A stretch of DNA of 18,950 bases from Oscillospiraceae bacterium (lineage in GTDB: Bacteria > Bacillota > Clostridia > Saccharofermentanales > Saccharofermentanaceae). Shown here in pieces: positions 6,770 to 15,519 of this stretch. Where the stretch lies: contig CACXGG010000211.1 of the NCBI GenBank assembly GCA_902767145.1, positions 1 through 18,950 on the forward strand, in the 5' to 3' direction. Positions within the stretch are counted from its first letter, which is position 1. Every line of letters starts with the position of its first letter. The notes under the pieces were generated by a model. It did not search any database. It had not been told where the DNA came from and saw nothing but the letters and a program-made list of their open reading frames with translations. The position numbers were made by a program, and so were the translations under genes.

Positions 6770-8787
6770 CTGAAACTAAGAATAAGACCCTTTTATCAAA
6801 GGTGATCGCCGGCATAGTATGTATGCTCGGTCTTATGATGTTCCTTGGATCGGGAATAGGAATGCTGGTGCTGGGAGGCCAGGATCTTTATGATATCTCC
6901 GGGGAAAAGCTGGAGCGCCGCATCGACGGTCTTGTCGCCCAGCGCGATCTTTACAGGATCCTTGACGATCTGAGCCACGGAAGGGACAATGATTTCCGCT
7001 TCAACGCAGAACTTTTAAGTCCCAACCTTCAGTTCCGTATCGTTTCCGTCAGCCCTTATGCAGATCCCAACGAAAACGGATATACTGACGTCTATTATTA
7101 CGACAGCGATCATTCTGAGATCATATATGAGACGGATAATTTCTCCGGCAAGGAAAATGACTTTGTATGGGGACATGAAGGATACTACTACTCAACTCCT
7201 GAGGGAGACCTTTGGGATATCCTCCTGGACAGATCCTACTGCTATGGCGAGGATAATGTTCTCGGTAAAGAGTATTATGCTTTTTACGAGGTAGCCGACG
7301 ATCTTGATTATTCCAACCGTGAATCAGATCTTTACTGCCAGGCCCATGAAGTTGCCAGTCTTCTGGCTGCTCTGACCAGGGCTGCAGCTATTATCTTTGT
7401 CATCGGAGGCGTCCTGCTCGTCGTGGGTATCGTTTCCATGGTCAAGGTCACGGGTTCCGAGATACACACAGTTCACAAGATCCCCTATATATTAGTGCTC
7501 ACTGCACTCGCCGCCCTGGGTGTCCTTATCGGAGCATGCATCGCAGCTCTTTTCTATCTCAGGATGGATCTTGCTACGAATATAGTATTGACATTATTTG
7601 CAGTAACCGTATTCTCGGTATTTGCAGTTATGTGCATCTATAACACCATAACCAGGATCAAGGCAAGGTGTTTCTGGAGAAATACGCTTCTCGGATATAT
7701 CGTGCGCGGACTTCTGAAGATCTCCGTCATTGCCGGATCTAATTCCACCATGCTCATCAAGATCCTCGTCGGAATGGGACTTCTCACCTTTGTCCAGGTT
7801 GCAGGACTTGCTCTGTTCTATGCTGATTTCGGATGCGGGATGTTCGCATATTTTGTATACAAGATCATTGCCATTGCACTCGTATTCTATCTGGCAGTAC
7901 AGGCCAAGAAGGTCCGTGACGGCATGAAGAGAGTTGCATCGGGAGATCTCACCCAGCCTGTGGATACAAAGGGTATGCTGGCTGATTTCAGATCACATGC
8001 CGAGGATATCAACAATGCAGGCGAAGGCATCTCCCTGGCAGTTGCAGAGAGCATCAAGAGCGAGAGGATGAAGGCTGATCTTATCACCAATGTATCCCAC
8101 GACATCAAGACGCCTCTTACTTCCATAATCAACTATGTGGATCTTCTGAAGAAGGAGGATCTTAAGAACGAGAAGGCAGATGAGTACCTGGAGGTACTGG
8201 ACAGACAGTCTGCAAGGCTCAAGAAACTTACGGAAGATATCGTGGAGGCTTCGAAGGCTTCCACCGGAAATATAGAGATGAACATCGAAAGAGTGGACCT
8301 TGCTGTCCTTCTTTCCCAGGCATCAGGCGAGTTCGAGGAGAAGTTTAAGACAAAGGACCTGGAGTTCATAAAGACACTTCATGCGGATAATATCTACGTC
8401 AATGCAGACGGAAGATATCTCTGGAGGATAATAGATAATCTTCTCCGCAACATCCACAAGTATGCAAAGAACGGCACAAGGGTCTACCTTGATACACGTG
8501 AGAAGGACGGAAGAGTGGAAGTCATCTTTAAGAATATCTCTGAGACTATGCTCAATATCAGTCCTGAAGAGCTTACGGAGAGATTTGTCAGGGGCGACCG
8601 CTCCAGGAATACCGAAGGTTCAGGCCTTGGCCTTTCCATCGCAAGTTCCCTTGCCTCCGGCATGGGCGGTAACCTGAAGCTGGATATCGACGGCGATCTT
8701 TTCAAGGCGATCCTTGACCTTGAGAAGGCAGAACCTGAACTCCCTGAGACGGAGGTCCCTGCCCTCGAGGCTCCCTCTGAAGAGTGA
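6766..8787 (+). CDS. Six-TM sensor histidine kinase, partner of the OmpR-type regulator
   Basis: The protein is 673 residues. TM1 (about 12-37) is followed by an outside domain of about 165 residues rich in Asp and Tyr. Five more membrane segments follow (about 204-228, 243-268, 272-297, 330-352, 353-377), then a HAMP-like linker (to about 420). The DHp domain has the phosphorylated His445 in NVSHDIKTPL. The ATPase domain shows the N box (DNLLRNIHKYA) and G2 box (GSGLGLSIA); the G1 position reads FKNIS rather than DxGxG, as I recall for related clostridial kinases. A Pro/Glu-rich tail ends the protein. Six TM segments with one large outer domain is more elaborate than the usual two-TM VanS plan. 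The stop codon lies within a REP-like motif (8785-8798). Confidence 0.92.
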   Translation: MTETKNKTLLSKVIAGIVCMLGLMMFLGSGIGMLVLGGQDLYDISGEKLERRIDGLVAQRDLYRILDDLSHGRDNDFRFNAELLSPNLQFRIVSVSPYADPNENGYTDVYYYDSDHSEIIYETDNFSGKENDFVWGHEGYYYSTPEGDLWDILLDRSYCYGEDNVLGKEYYAFYEVADDLDYSNRESDLYCQAHEVASLLAALTRAAAIIFVIGGVLLVVGIVSMVKVTGSEIHTVHKIPYILVLTALAALGVLIGACIAALFYLRMDLATNIVLTLFAVTVFSVFAVMCIYNTITRIKARCFWRNTLLGYIVRGLLKISVIAGSNSTMLIKILVGMGLLTFVQVAGLALFYADFGCGMFAYFVYKIIAIALVFYLAVQAKKVRDGMKRVASGDLTQPVDTKGMLADFRSHAEDINNAGEGISLAVAESIKSERMKADLITNVSHDIKTPLTSIINYVDLLKKEDLKNEKADEYLEVLDRQSARLKKLTEDIVEASKASTGNIEMNIERVDLAVLLSQASGEFEEKFKTKDLEFIKTLHADNIYVNADGRYLWRIIDNLLRNIHKYAKNGTRVYLDTREKDGRVEVIFKNISETMLNISPEELTERFVRGDRSRNTEGSGLGLSIASSLASGMGGNLKLDIDGDLFKAILDLEKAEPELPETEVPALEAPSEE

Positions 8788-8798
8788 CACACGGGGAC
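8785..8798 (+). repeat. REP-like 14-mer, left copy
   Basis: TGACACACGGGGAC, continuing with AGTTCTC, closely resembles the TGACACA-GGGGACGGTTCTC repeat that I recall as widespread between genes of Firmicutes. The kinase stop codon TGA is the first three bases of the motif. An inverted near-identical copy is at 9466-9479. A five-pair hairpin (8792-8796 with 8804-8808) lies inside it but has no T-run. Confidence 0.5.
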
Positions 8799-8824
8799 AG
8801 TTCTCCCGGATGGGATATCTTTGA

Positions 8825-9397
8825 TCAGTTGGATGAGATCCTCTCCCTGATGTAGAACTCCAGATATCCGATGATCACTGCGGGGATGAAGAATCCCAGA
8901 TAGACATTGTGGGCGAACTGTATCAGATTACCGGCAGCGGCATAACCCAGTGCGGCGATATTATAGAGAACCAGTGTTACATACATTGGAGTCCTTTTGC
9001 CGAAGAAGACAAAGAAATAGATGTTATAGGCAATACAGGTAATGAATATACCGAAGGCGGCGGGGACTTCCAGGAAATCAAAACCTTCGGAGAACCCATA
9101 GGTGCCGTTTATGAGCACAAGAGTTGCTATAGTAAAGAAGACGGGTGCAAAGATCCAGATGAGAGGGATCTTACGCCCGTCTCTTCCTGTCTTTATGGAA
9201 GTAATGATCTTTATTATATAGTTGATGACCCAGGCTATGGCTACCGCCATCAGTGCGAATATGGCGAATATCTCCAGAGGAGATGTGGTACTATTGCCCC
9301 ACAGATCGTAGTTCTGCAGTGTTGCATACATCGTTAATATGAAAAAGACTATCAGAAGGACTGAGAGCAGCCACTCCACCTTTTGGCATCTGGTCAT
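8825..9397 (-). CDS. Unrecognised six-TM membrane protein
   Basis: The protein is 190 residues with about six hydrophobic segments (roughly residues 8-26, 42-64, 78-98, 110-132, 137-158 and 163-183) and short positively charged loops (for example SIKTGRDGRK). I recognise no family motif. The start at 9397 is firm: GGAGGTGA ends 5 bases before the ATG, whereas the longer frame from 9448 has no ribosome binding site. The gene is convergent with the sensor kinase gene (37-bp gap) and divergent from the peptidase operon. It is bracketed by inverted copies of a REP-like motif, which may mean it was inserted as a unit. The LytTR-like repeats at 9487-9516 could control it as well as the operon. An immunity or transport-accessory role is only a guess from context. 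Confidence 0.75.
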   Translation of the reverse strand: MTRCQKVEWLLSVLLIVFFILTMYATLQNYDLWGNSTTSPLEIFAIFALMAVAIAWVINYIIKIITSIKTGRDGRKIPLIWIFAPVFFTIATLVLINGTYGFSEGFDFLEVPAAFGIFITCIAYNIYFFVFFGKRTPMYVTLVLYNIAALGYAAAGNLIQFAHNVYLGFFIPAVIIGYLEFYIRERISSN

Positions 9398-9465
9398 ATG
9401 GGTCACCTCCCTATAAGTGCATGATAGCACGACTGTCTTAATATGCAAATGATGGTCCTTGTCAC

Positions 9466-9479
9466 GTCCCCATGTGTCA
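9466..9479 (-). repeat. REP-like 14-mer, right copy (inverted)
   Basis: On the minus strand this reads TGACACATGGGGAC, 13 of 14 identical to the copy at 8785-8798 and in the opposite orientation. Its first bases also make a perfect TTGACA (9480-9475 minus), which could serve as a -35 box for the 8825-9397 gene, but no good -10 box stands at the right distance. Confidence 0.5.
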
Positions 9480-9486
9480 ACTGTCG

Positions 9487-9516
9487 ATTCACCACGGATA
9501 GGATGCAGTTCACCAC
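9487..9516 (+). promoter_or_regulatory. Predicted LytTR-regulator binding site (two 9-bp direct repeats)
   Basis: ATTCACCAC (9487-9495) and GTTCACCAC (9508-9516) are direct repeats, 8 of 9 identical, with a 12-bp spacer, so 21 bp start to start. Sites for LytTR regulators such as AgrA and ComE consist of two 9-bp direct repeats about 12 bp apart, just upstream of a -35 box. The second repeat ends 6 bp before the TTTACA at 9523, and with the preceding bases reads GCAGTT, close to the AgrA half-site ACAGTT. The operon downstream encodes a LytTR regulator. Binding is inferred. Confidence 0.6.
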
Positions 9517-9522
9517 ACTTTT

Positions 9523-9551
9523 TTTACAGGGCATGTTTTTGGTTGTAGTAT
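9523..9551 (+). promoter_or_regulatory. Promoter of the peptidase-ABC-two-component operon
   Basis: TTTACA (9523-9528), a 17-bp spacer and TAGTAT (9546-9551) form a sigma-A-type promoter with a strong -35 and a moderate -10 box. Transcription should start near 9558, giving a leader of about 27 nt before ATG 9585. Confidence 0.55.
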
Positions 9552-9584
9552 GATGCTATCAGAAAAATGCAAGGAGTTTGGGAT

Positions 9585-11579
9585 ATGAAAAAGTTTATTG
9601 GAACCATCCTTATCTTTTCCATGGGACTGCCGGTGGTCTTATCCGGATGTGCTGCTGTTATAGAGCCCGCTGAGACTACTGAAGCGGCCCCAGTCTCTCT
9701 GTCGGCCCGTCCCCAGGATGACTTTTACTACTATGTAAATAAGGATACCCTTGAGAACGCAGAGTTCGATTATGGAGAGTCGGTGGCCGGGACCGCCTTT
9801 GACGACGAGCTGGTGGAGAACCAGGTCAAGGGGATCATAAGTGATGTGGCTGCCGGATCAGGCTATGCTGTGGGATCTGAGGAGTATATTATCGCTACTG
9901 CTTATGATCTTTATTCTTCCTATGATTTTGAAGGGGATGCCCCTTCTGATCTTATCTCTCTGATGTCTTCTATCGCGGAATGTTCTTCTGTATCGGAGCT
10001 TCTTTCCATCGATGCAACTTTGGTCCGTGACTACGGCCTTGATAGTATCTTTGGTGCAACGGTAGAGACAGACTACTGTGTGCCGGGGCAGAGGTGTATC
10101 CTTTTCCAGCAGCAGGATTCGGTCTTTGACGTCAGCTTTAAGGATGTAATGGAAGATAACTTCGCCTTTAACTCCCTTAAGACATCGGGAAAGACATTGT
10201 GGACTGCTTTAGGATATGACCCTTCCGAGGCGGAGCAGTACGGCCTTGAGCTGGGATATTATGGCATGGATCTTTTTTCCTGTACGGATAAGGATATTCT
10301 CATGTCGGATGAACTTTTCTATGTGTATGTAGAGTCCATGCCTGCATCGGAGCTTTATGATCTTTTCACTAACGTGGATATGGAAGGATATTTTTCCGAG
10401 ATCGGATTTGATACATCTGCCATAACTTCTTTCTGTTACCTGGATAAGGGACAGCTGGAAGGACTGAATGAACTGTTTGTTGATGAGAACTTAAATGCCC
10501 TTAAGACATTGGAATTGGGAAGACTTTACCAGAAGTACATGAGATTTATCGCCCCTCATTACGAGGCCCTTTCGGGAGATGTGGAGATCAGTTATAAGAC
10601 TGCTGAAGAGCAGGCAGTGGATGAGATATTCAATGCATTTTATGCGGAGACGGATCCTCTCTATGTGGAGCAGTATTATTCCCCTGAGATGGATGAAGCT
10701 TTAGTATCCATGTGTGACGATATAAGGGAAGGGTACAGGGATCTTATCTCAGGCGCGGACTGGCTTTCGGAAACTACCCGTTCGGGACTTCTTCAGAAGC
10801 TGGACAACATCGTGTATGTAACAGGAATGAATGTGGAAAGACATGATCTTACAAAGTATGCATCCCTTCCTGCGGATAACTACTATGATCTTCTTCTTGA
10901 GTACACCAGGATCAGCATGGCTGACCGGATCGCCAGCCTTTATGAGCCCGTGGACAGATTTGAAGTTGGTATGCCCATGCAGATGTTCAATGCATGTTAT
11001 GATCCTGCTGCTAATAACATCACTATCACCGTAGCCATCATGAACGCGCCTTTCTTCGATATGTCTGCTGATTACTACACAAATCTTGGGGGCCTGGGAA
11101 TGGTTATAGCCCATGAGATGGGACATGCTTTTGACAGTAACTGTATCCTGTTTAATGCGGACGGCGCTTATGATCCTTCCTGGATCTCTGATTCTGATTA
11201 CCAGACCCTGCTGGACAGAAATTCTGCTGCCGCCTCCTACTTTGAAGATAACTTCACTGTTTTCGGGATCTACCATGTGGACGGTGAGCAGACGCTTGGT
11301 GAGAACTATGCGGACCTGGGAGGTATGGAGTGCATTTCTTCCCTTTGTACTACTGATGAGGAACTCACTTTGCTTTTCGAGAACTATGCACGGATCTGGT
11401 GCGAGAAGAAGACGGATGAATCGGTCATCAGCCAGATCGCTTTTGATGAACACAGCCCTGAAGTTATAAGGGTAAATGCTATCCTTTCCACTTTGGACGC
11501 TTTTTATGAATTATATGACGTGACTGAGGGAGACGGTATGTATATCGCTCCTGAAGACCGCATATCACGCTGGTACTAA
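9585..11579 (+). CDS. M13-family (neprilysin/PepO-like) zinc metallopeptidase lipoprotein
   Basis: The protein is 664 residues, in the family range. A lipoprotein signal peptide ends in the lipobox LSGC with lipidated Cys22, so it is anchored outside the membrane. After a linker, the M13 N-terminal domain begins with PQDDFYYYVN. Near the C-terminus are a NACYDP segment resembling the M13 NAxY motif, the zinc motif HEMGH (His510, Glu511, His514) and ENYAD with the third ligand Glu573, plus a typical RVNAILS segment; all catalytic residues are present. M13 enzymes cut oligopeptides, rarely proteins. The start at 9585 (AAGGAG 9 bases upstream, signal peptide right at the N-terminus) is preferred over 9567. 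It is the first gene of an operon: the next gene's ribosome binding site overlaps its stop codon. It may degrade or mature the peptide sensed or moved by its partners. Confidence 0.93.
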   Translation: MKKFIGTILIFSMGLPVVLSGCAAVIEPAETTEAAPVSLSARPQDDFYYYVNKDTLENAEFDYGESVAGTAFDDELVENQVKGIISDVAAGSGYAVGSEEYIIATAYDLYSSYDFEGDAPSDLISLMSSIAECSSVSELLSIDATLVRDYGLDSIFGATVETDYCVPGQRCILFQQQDSVFDVSFKDVMEDNFAFNSLKTSGKTLWTALGYDPSEAEQYGLELGYYGMDLFSCTDKDILMSDELFYVYVESMPASELYDLFTNVDMEGYFSEIGFDTSAITSFCYLDKGQLEGLNELFVDENLNALKTLELGRLYQKYMRFIAPHYEALSGDVEISYKTAEEQAVDEIFNAFYAETDPLYVEQYYSPEMDEALVSMCDDIREGYRDLISGADWLSETTRSGLLQKLDNIVYVTGMNVERHDLTKYASLPADNYYDLLLEYTRISMADRIASLYEPVDRFEVGMPMQMFNACYDPAANNITITVAIMNAPFFDMSADYYTNLGGLGMVIAHEMGHAFDSNCILFNADGAYDPSWISDSDYQTLLDRNSAAASYFEDNFTVFGIYHVDGEQTLGENYADLGGMECISSLCTTDEELTLLFENYARIWCEKKTDESVISQIAFDEHSPEVIRVNAILSTLDAFYELYDVTEGDGMYIAPEDRISRWY

Positions 11580-11593
11580 GGAGGTGAAACGAA

Positions 11594-14071
11594 ATGAACA
11601 TTATATTAAAGAATTCACTTAAAAATGTTTTCGGAAAACCTCTCCGTACACTACTCGTGGTCTTCTCCATCTTTGTATGTTCCCTGAGCGCACTTATCTG
11701 CTTTGACCTGGGAGGCACCATAGATACTGTTCTTTCTGAGATGTACAGTATCGTTTCCCCCGGAGAGCTTATAGTTACTGCCGGAAGGGGAAACATGAGC
11801 CAGGAGGAGCTGGAGTCTTCTCTTCCTGCCTGCAAGGTACTGTCCATCGAGTCTAATACTGAGACTATCTATAAGGACATCGAAGGTGAGTACAACTACG
11901 TTACTACCGAGAGCATGCCCGTTATGGGTCTTGACCTCGAAAAGGCAGCGCAGATGGGAGTTCTTGATCCCTGCACCCTTGGCGAAAATGAAGGTCTTAT
12001 CACAAGTAAGCTGGCAGCCGATTTCGGATATGAAGTTGGTGACACCATCACTGTCCATGACAGGGCTGAAAATAAGGTTGAGATCACTGTTGCAGGACTT
12101 ATCCCCGAAGGTAAGAGCAACTATCTGATCTCAAGTAAATATTCTGTAGTCGTAAATACAGATACTATGAATGCACTGACCTGCGGATATACGGATATCA
12201 AGGGTATGTATATCGTAGATCTTGAAGATAATGACAACCTGGAGGAGGCGAAGCAGATCTTAGAAGACAGGTATCCCGATGCCTCAGTTATCACTATGGT
12301 AGCTACTGAGCAGGATATGAATATGGTAAACGAACTGAAGGCTTTCCTTTATCTTCTGTTTGCCATTACATTCCTTCTTGTTATCTTCGTTACTATATCT
12401 ATCTGTAACAGGATCGTGGCTGAGAGGATGTCATTTGTTGGTACCCTCCGAAGCCTTGGAATGAGCTCCGGCCGTACTGCCCGCATCCTTCTTCTTGAGA
12501 ATGTGCTCTATGCAGTTCTGGGATGTATACCGGCCCTTATTATCTATGGTCTTGTAAGAGACCCTATGCTCAGCTCCATGTTTACTTTGCAGGACACCAC
12601 GGGAGAGATGATCAGTTACGACATCCCTGCTATGTCGGTGTTCCTTGTAGCCGGTGTTGTTATAGGAGCTATAGTGATCGAGTGTCTTATACCTCTTCGT
12701 GCTATCCTGAAGGCCCTCAAGACATCCATCAGGGATATCATCTTTGACAACAGGGATACTGCTTACAGGTTCAGTAAGTCCCTTACAGTTACAGGCTTTG
12801 TTTTCCTGGCTCTTTCAGTAGTATGTTTTTTCTTCAGGACTAACTTTATCGGTGCAACACTCTGCACCATCTGCCTTGTAACTTCTGTGGCCCTTCTTTT
12901 CCCTCTGCTTCTTAAGTACATCGCAGGTCTTGTACAGTCCTTCTCGGATAAGAAGGGAGATCCCAAGTGGTCTCTTGCAGGTGTGGAGACTATCTCCAGA
13001 AAGAGCACTGTAGGAAGCGGAGTCCTCTGCGCAACAGCAGCTACCATGACCATTATTGTCCTGATCATAACCACATCTGTCATGGACGCCATGAATCTGG
13101 ATCCTTACAGCTGCGATGTGGTTGCCCAGACTACGGAAAATGCCAAGTACTACTCTTACATCGACCACCTGGACGGTGTTACTGATTTTGAGATGCTCTA
13201 CACTAACATTTCAGAGTCTGTGATCAACAATGAGGAGAAGCCGGTGAACTGTTCCTTCTACGGACTTCCTGAGGGAGGTTATAAATACTATTCCGGTTTT
13301 ACCGGACTTCCTGATCAGATCGAAGAGGGAGTTGTCTGGGTAGACAGCAGGTATGCAAAAAGGGCAGGGGTCTCGGTGGGAGATCCTCTGACAGTAACAA
13401 TAGATCCCGACGGAGTATTCCCTATAAAGAGGGAATATACGGTGGGAGGCATCTATGATCTTCAGAGCCTTGAAGGAACAAAAGCATGTTTCTTCATAAA
13501 CCTGGATGAATACAAACTTGTATTTAACGATAAGCCCTACGAGATCCTGATCTGCTGCGACTCTCCCGATACTGTAGCATCAATTCTGCAGACTTACGGT
13601 AAGGGAACATACAGCCAGGTCAAGACCCATCAGGCTCTCTTTGAAGAGAATGAGATGAGTAAGAAAAGGTTCAATGCCATAATGACCGCTATTATCGCTG
13701 TGGCTCTTGGCATGACCTGTGTCGGAATGATCACCAACCAGCTTATCGGCTTTGAGGGAAGGAAAAAGGAATGCGCCGTGCTCCTGTCTACTTCCATGAC
13801 AAAGAAGCAACTGTCGGGAATACTTTTCAGGGAAGTGCTGCTGGCTTCAGTTACGGCGGCAGGAACCGGAACGGTTGCCGGAGTACTTCTATGCAAAGTC
13901 ATTTCCGCTGCAGTGGAAAATTCGGACGGCATAAGCCTGCCCATAGACATATCGCCTGTGACTACGATACTCTTCTTCCTTCTTCTGGTGGCCCTGTTTA
14001 CCCTGACGGTACTGTTTCCCATTAGAAGCCTTAAGAAGATGAAGATATCAGAACAGATCAAGTATGAGTAA
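11594..14071 (+). CDS. MacB/FtsX-type ABC transporter permease with ten TM segments
   Basis: The protein is 825 residues and has two FtsX-type halves. TM1 (about 18-40) is followed by an outer MacB-like domain (to about 245). Three TMs (about 250-275, 300-325, 350-375) and a middle pair (about 398-442) follow. The second half has one TM (about 475-497), a second outer domain (to about 690) and three TMs at the end. This 10-TM plan is typical of mechanotransmission exporters and of clostridial peptide-resistance and lipoprotein-type transporters, which need a separate ATPase, here the next gene. AAGGAGGTGA (11578-11587) is a near-perfect ribosome binding site that starts inside the peptidase stop codon, so the two genes are co-expressed. 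BceB-type permeases also have 10 TMs but only one large outer domain, so this is not a clear BceB. The substrate is unknown. Confidence 0.92.
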   Translation: MNIILKNSLKNVFGKPLRTLLVVFSIFVCSLSALICFDLGGTIDTVLSEMYSIVSPGELIVTAGRGNMSQEELESSLPACKVLSIESNTETIYKDIEGEYNYVTTESMPVMGLDLEKAAQMGVLDPCTLGENEGLITSKLAADFGYEVGDTITVHDRAENKVEITVAGLIPEGKSNYLISSKYSVVVNTDTMNALTCGYTDIKGMYIVDLEDNDNLEEAKQILEDRYPDASVITMVATEQDMNMVNELKAFLYLLFAITFLLVIFVTISICNRIVAERMSFVGTLRSLGMSSGRTARILLLENVLYAVLGCIPALIIYGLVRDPMLSSMFTLQDTTGEMISYDIPAMSVFLVAGVVIGAIVIECLIPLRAILKALKTSIRDIIFDNRDTAYRFSKSLTVTGFVFLALSVVCFFFRTNFIGATLCTICLVTSVALLFPLLLKYIAGLVQSFSDKKGDPKWSLAGVETISRKSTVGSGVLCATAATMTIIVLIITTSVMDAMNLDPYSCDVVAQTTENAKYYSYIDHLDGVTDFEMLYTNISESVINNEEKPVNCSFYGLPEGGYKYYSGFTGLPDQIEEGVVWVDSRYAKRAGVSVGDPLTVTIDPDGVFPIKREYTVGGIYDLQSLEGTKACFFINLDEYKLVFNDKPYEILICCDSPDTVASILQTYGKGTYSQVKTHQALFEENEMSKKRFNAIMTAIIAVALGMTCVGMITNQLIGFEGRKKECAVLLSTSMTKKQLSGILFREVLLASVTAAGTGTVAGVLLCKVISAAVENSDGISLPIDISPVTTILFFLLLVALFTLTVLFPIRSLKKMKISEQIKYE

Positions 14072-14090
14072 GGATACGGAGGATATAAAG

Positions 14091-14765
14091 ATGAACACGA
14101 TTATCGAAGTAAAAAATGTAGGAAAGACATTTGGTAAAAATACAAATCTCAACAGGGTCCTGGACGATGCCTGCATGTATGTGGCAAAAGGGGAGTTCGT
14201 ATCCCTTATGGGCGCATCAGGATCAGGTAAGTCCACACTTCTGTACCTCATCGGAGGACTGGACAGAGACTTTGAGGGAAACATTGAACTTTGCGGAAAG
14301 GATATAGGATCTTTGAAGGATGCGGAGCTTTCAAAGCTCCGTCTGGAGAAGGTGGGATTTGTATTCCAGTTCTATAACCTGGTAATGAACCTTAACGTGG
14401 AGGACAATATCCTTCTTCCCCTTACCATGGCAGGAAAGAAAAAGTCCGAACTTAAGAAGGAGCTGGATGAGATATTGGAGATCACCGGCCTTACGGAAAA
14501 GAGAAAAGCCATGCCAGCCACACTGTCCGGCGGACAGCAGCAGAGAGTCTCCATCGCCAGGGCTGTACTGGGAGATCCGGAGGTGATCCTGGCCGACGAG
14601 CCTACAGGTAACCTGGATGCCAATTCCACCAGGGAAGTAATGGAACTCTTCTCCCGCCTTAACAAGGAAAAAGGACTTACTATCCTTCAGGTCACCCACT
14701 CCGCCGAGTGTGCCTCCTACGGCACCAGGACAGTCAAACTGGAAAATGGAAAGACCATTGGTTAA
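14091..14765 (+). CDS. ABC transporter ATP-binding protein, LolD/MacB-type
   Basis: The protein is 224 residues, the usual length for this class. It has Walker A GASGSGKST (41-49), a Q-loop in FVFQFYNLV, the signature LSGGQ (145-149), Walker B VILADE (165-170) with catalytic Glu170, and the H-loop His203. It powers the permease encoded just upstream. The start at 14091 is chosen because GGAGG (14078-14082) lies 8 bases upstream; an in-frame ATG at 14064 overlaps the permease end and would add nine residues before the conserved first strand. A 43-bp gap without a terminator leads to the response regulator gene, so all five genes are probably on one transcript. Confidence 0.95.
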   Translation: MNTIIEVKNVGKTFGKNTNLNRVLDDACMYVAKGEFVSLMGASGSGKSTLLYLIGGLDRDFEGNIELCGKDIGSLKDAELSKLRLEKVGFVFQFYNLVMNLNVEDNILLPLTMAGKKKSELKKELDEILEITGLTEKRKAMPATLSGGQQQRVSIARAVLGDPEVILADEPTGNLDANSTREVMELFSRLNKEKGLTILQVTHSAECASYGTRTVKLENGKTIG

Positions 14766-14808
14766 GTGGTAAACTGAAAACTGAAATATTAGTTTAAGGA
14801 GAGCAGCG

Positions 14809-15519
14809 ATGCGCATTGCCGTTGTAGATGACGAGAGAACTTTCAGGCAGCAGATAGCTTCCATGATATCCTCGCTCTATGGCAGGGAAGACGTAAGCTG
14901 CTTTCTCTATTCTGACGGAGCTGAAGTCATCAGGGCTTTTGAAAACGACTTCCATCTTGATGCGGTATTTCTTGATATCGAGATGAAGGAGCTGGACGGC
15001 ATGAGCACCGCCAAGCTGATCCGGAATTACTCAAGGGATATCCCCATAATCTTCACCACCAGCCATACGGAAATGGCTATGGAAGGATATGAGGTGGATG
15101 CCTTCAGGTTCCTGGGAAAACCTATTGAGGAGGATAAGCTGCGGCAGGCCATTAAGGACCTGGAAAAGAAGCTTAAGGTGGAGGAGAAGATCGTCCTCAA
15201 AAAGGATGGTGAGGATCTTATTTTCCCCATATCCTCCCTTATCTATGTGGAGGCTGCCAATAACTGCGTCAGGTTCGTATTTACTTCCTCGGCGGTGGAG
15301 CTTCGTATGAAGTTCTCGGCTGCCATGGATATGGTGGACGGCATTACTGACGGATTCTTTAAGATCCACAGATCCTACTACATAAATCTGGGGCACGTGA
15401 TCAAGATGAGTTCATCTGATGTTCTTATGGATAACAGGGAGACTCTTCCTGTGGCCAGAAGTTCCTCTGCTTCACTGAAGAAGGAACTTTTCGAGTACAT
15501 AAGGAGGAACGGCAGATGA
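14809..15519 (+). CDS. LytTR-family response regulator (AgrA/ComE-like)
   Basis: The protein is 236 residues. The receiver domain (about 1-120) has Asp7-Asp8, phospho-acceptor Asp56 in FLDIEM, a Thr in FTTSH and Lys in FLGKPIEE. The LytTR DNA-binding domain (about 135-232) has the family marks LIYVEAANNCVRF, FFKIHRSYYINLGHV and a terminal LPVARSSSASLKKEL. LytTR domains bind paired 9-bp direct repeats, and such a pair stands before the first gene of this operon (9487-9516), which suggests autoregulation. AAGGAGAG (14796-14803) is the ribosome binding site. It overlaps the kinase gene by 4 nt (ATGA). Unlike agr loci, no agrB or agrD peptide gene is present; the peptidase and ABC genes occupy that place. 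Confidence 0.94.
   Translation: MRIAVVDDERTFRQQIASMISSLYGREDVSCFLYSDGAEVIRAFENDFHLDAVFLDIEMKELDGMSTAKLIRNYSRDIPIIFTTSHTEMAMEGYEVDAFRFLGKPIEEDKLRQAIKDLEKKLKVEEKIVLKKDGEDLIFPISSLIYVEAANNCVRFVFTSSAVELRMKFSAAMDMVDGITDGFFKIHRSYYINLGHVIKMSSSDVLMDNRETLPVARSSSASLKKELFEYIRRNGR

Noticed and set aside
8788..8824. A bidirectional terminator between the convergent kinase and six-TM genes
   Set aside because: The only hairpin (8792-8808) has five pairs and no T-run on either side; it is better explained as part of the REP-like motif.
9443..9553. A 36-codon frame that could encode a signalling peptide upstream of the peptidase operon
   Set aside because: It has no ribosome binding site, runs through the REP-like motif, the LytTR-like repeats and the promoter, and lacks a leader or processing motif.
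10749..11453. A 234-codon minus-strand frame inside the M13 peptidase gene
   Set aside because: It covers the zinc-binding region of the peptidase on the opposite strand and has no features of a real protein.
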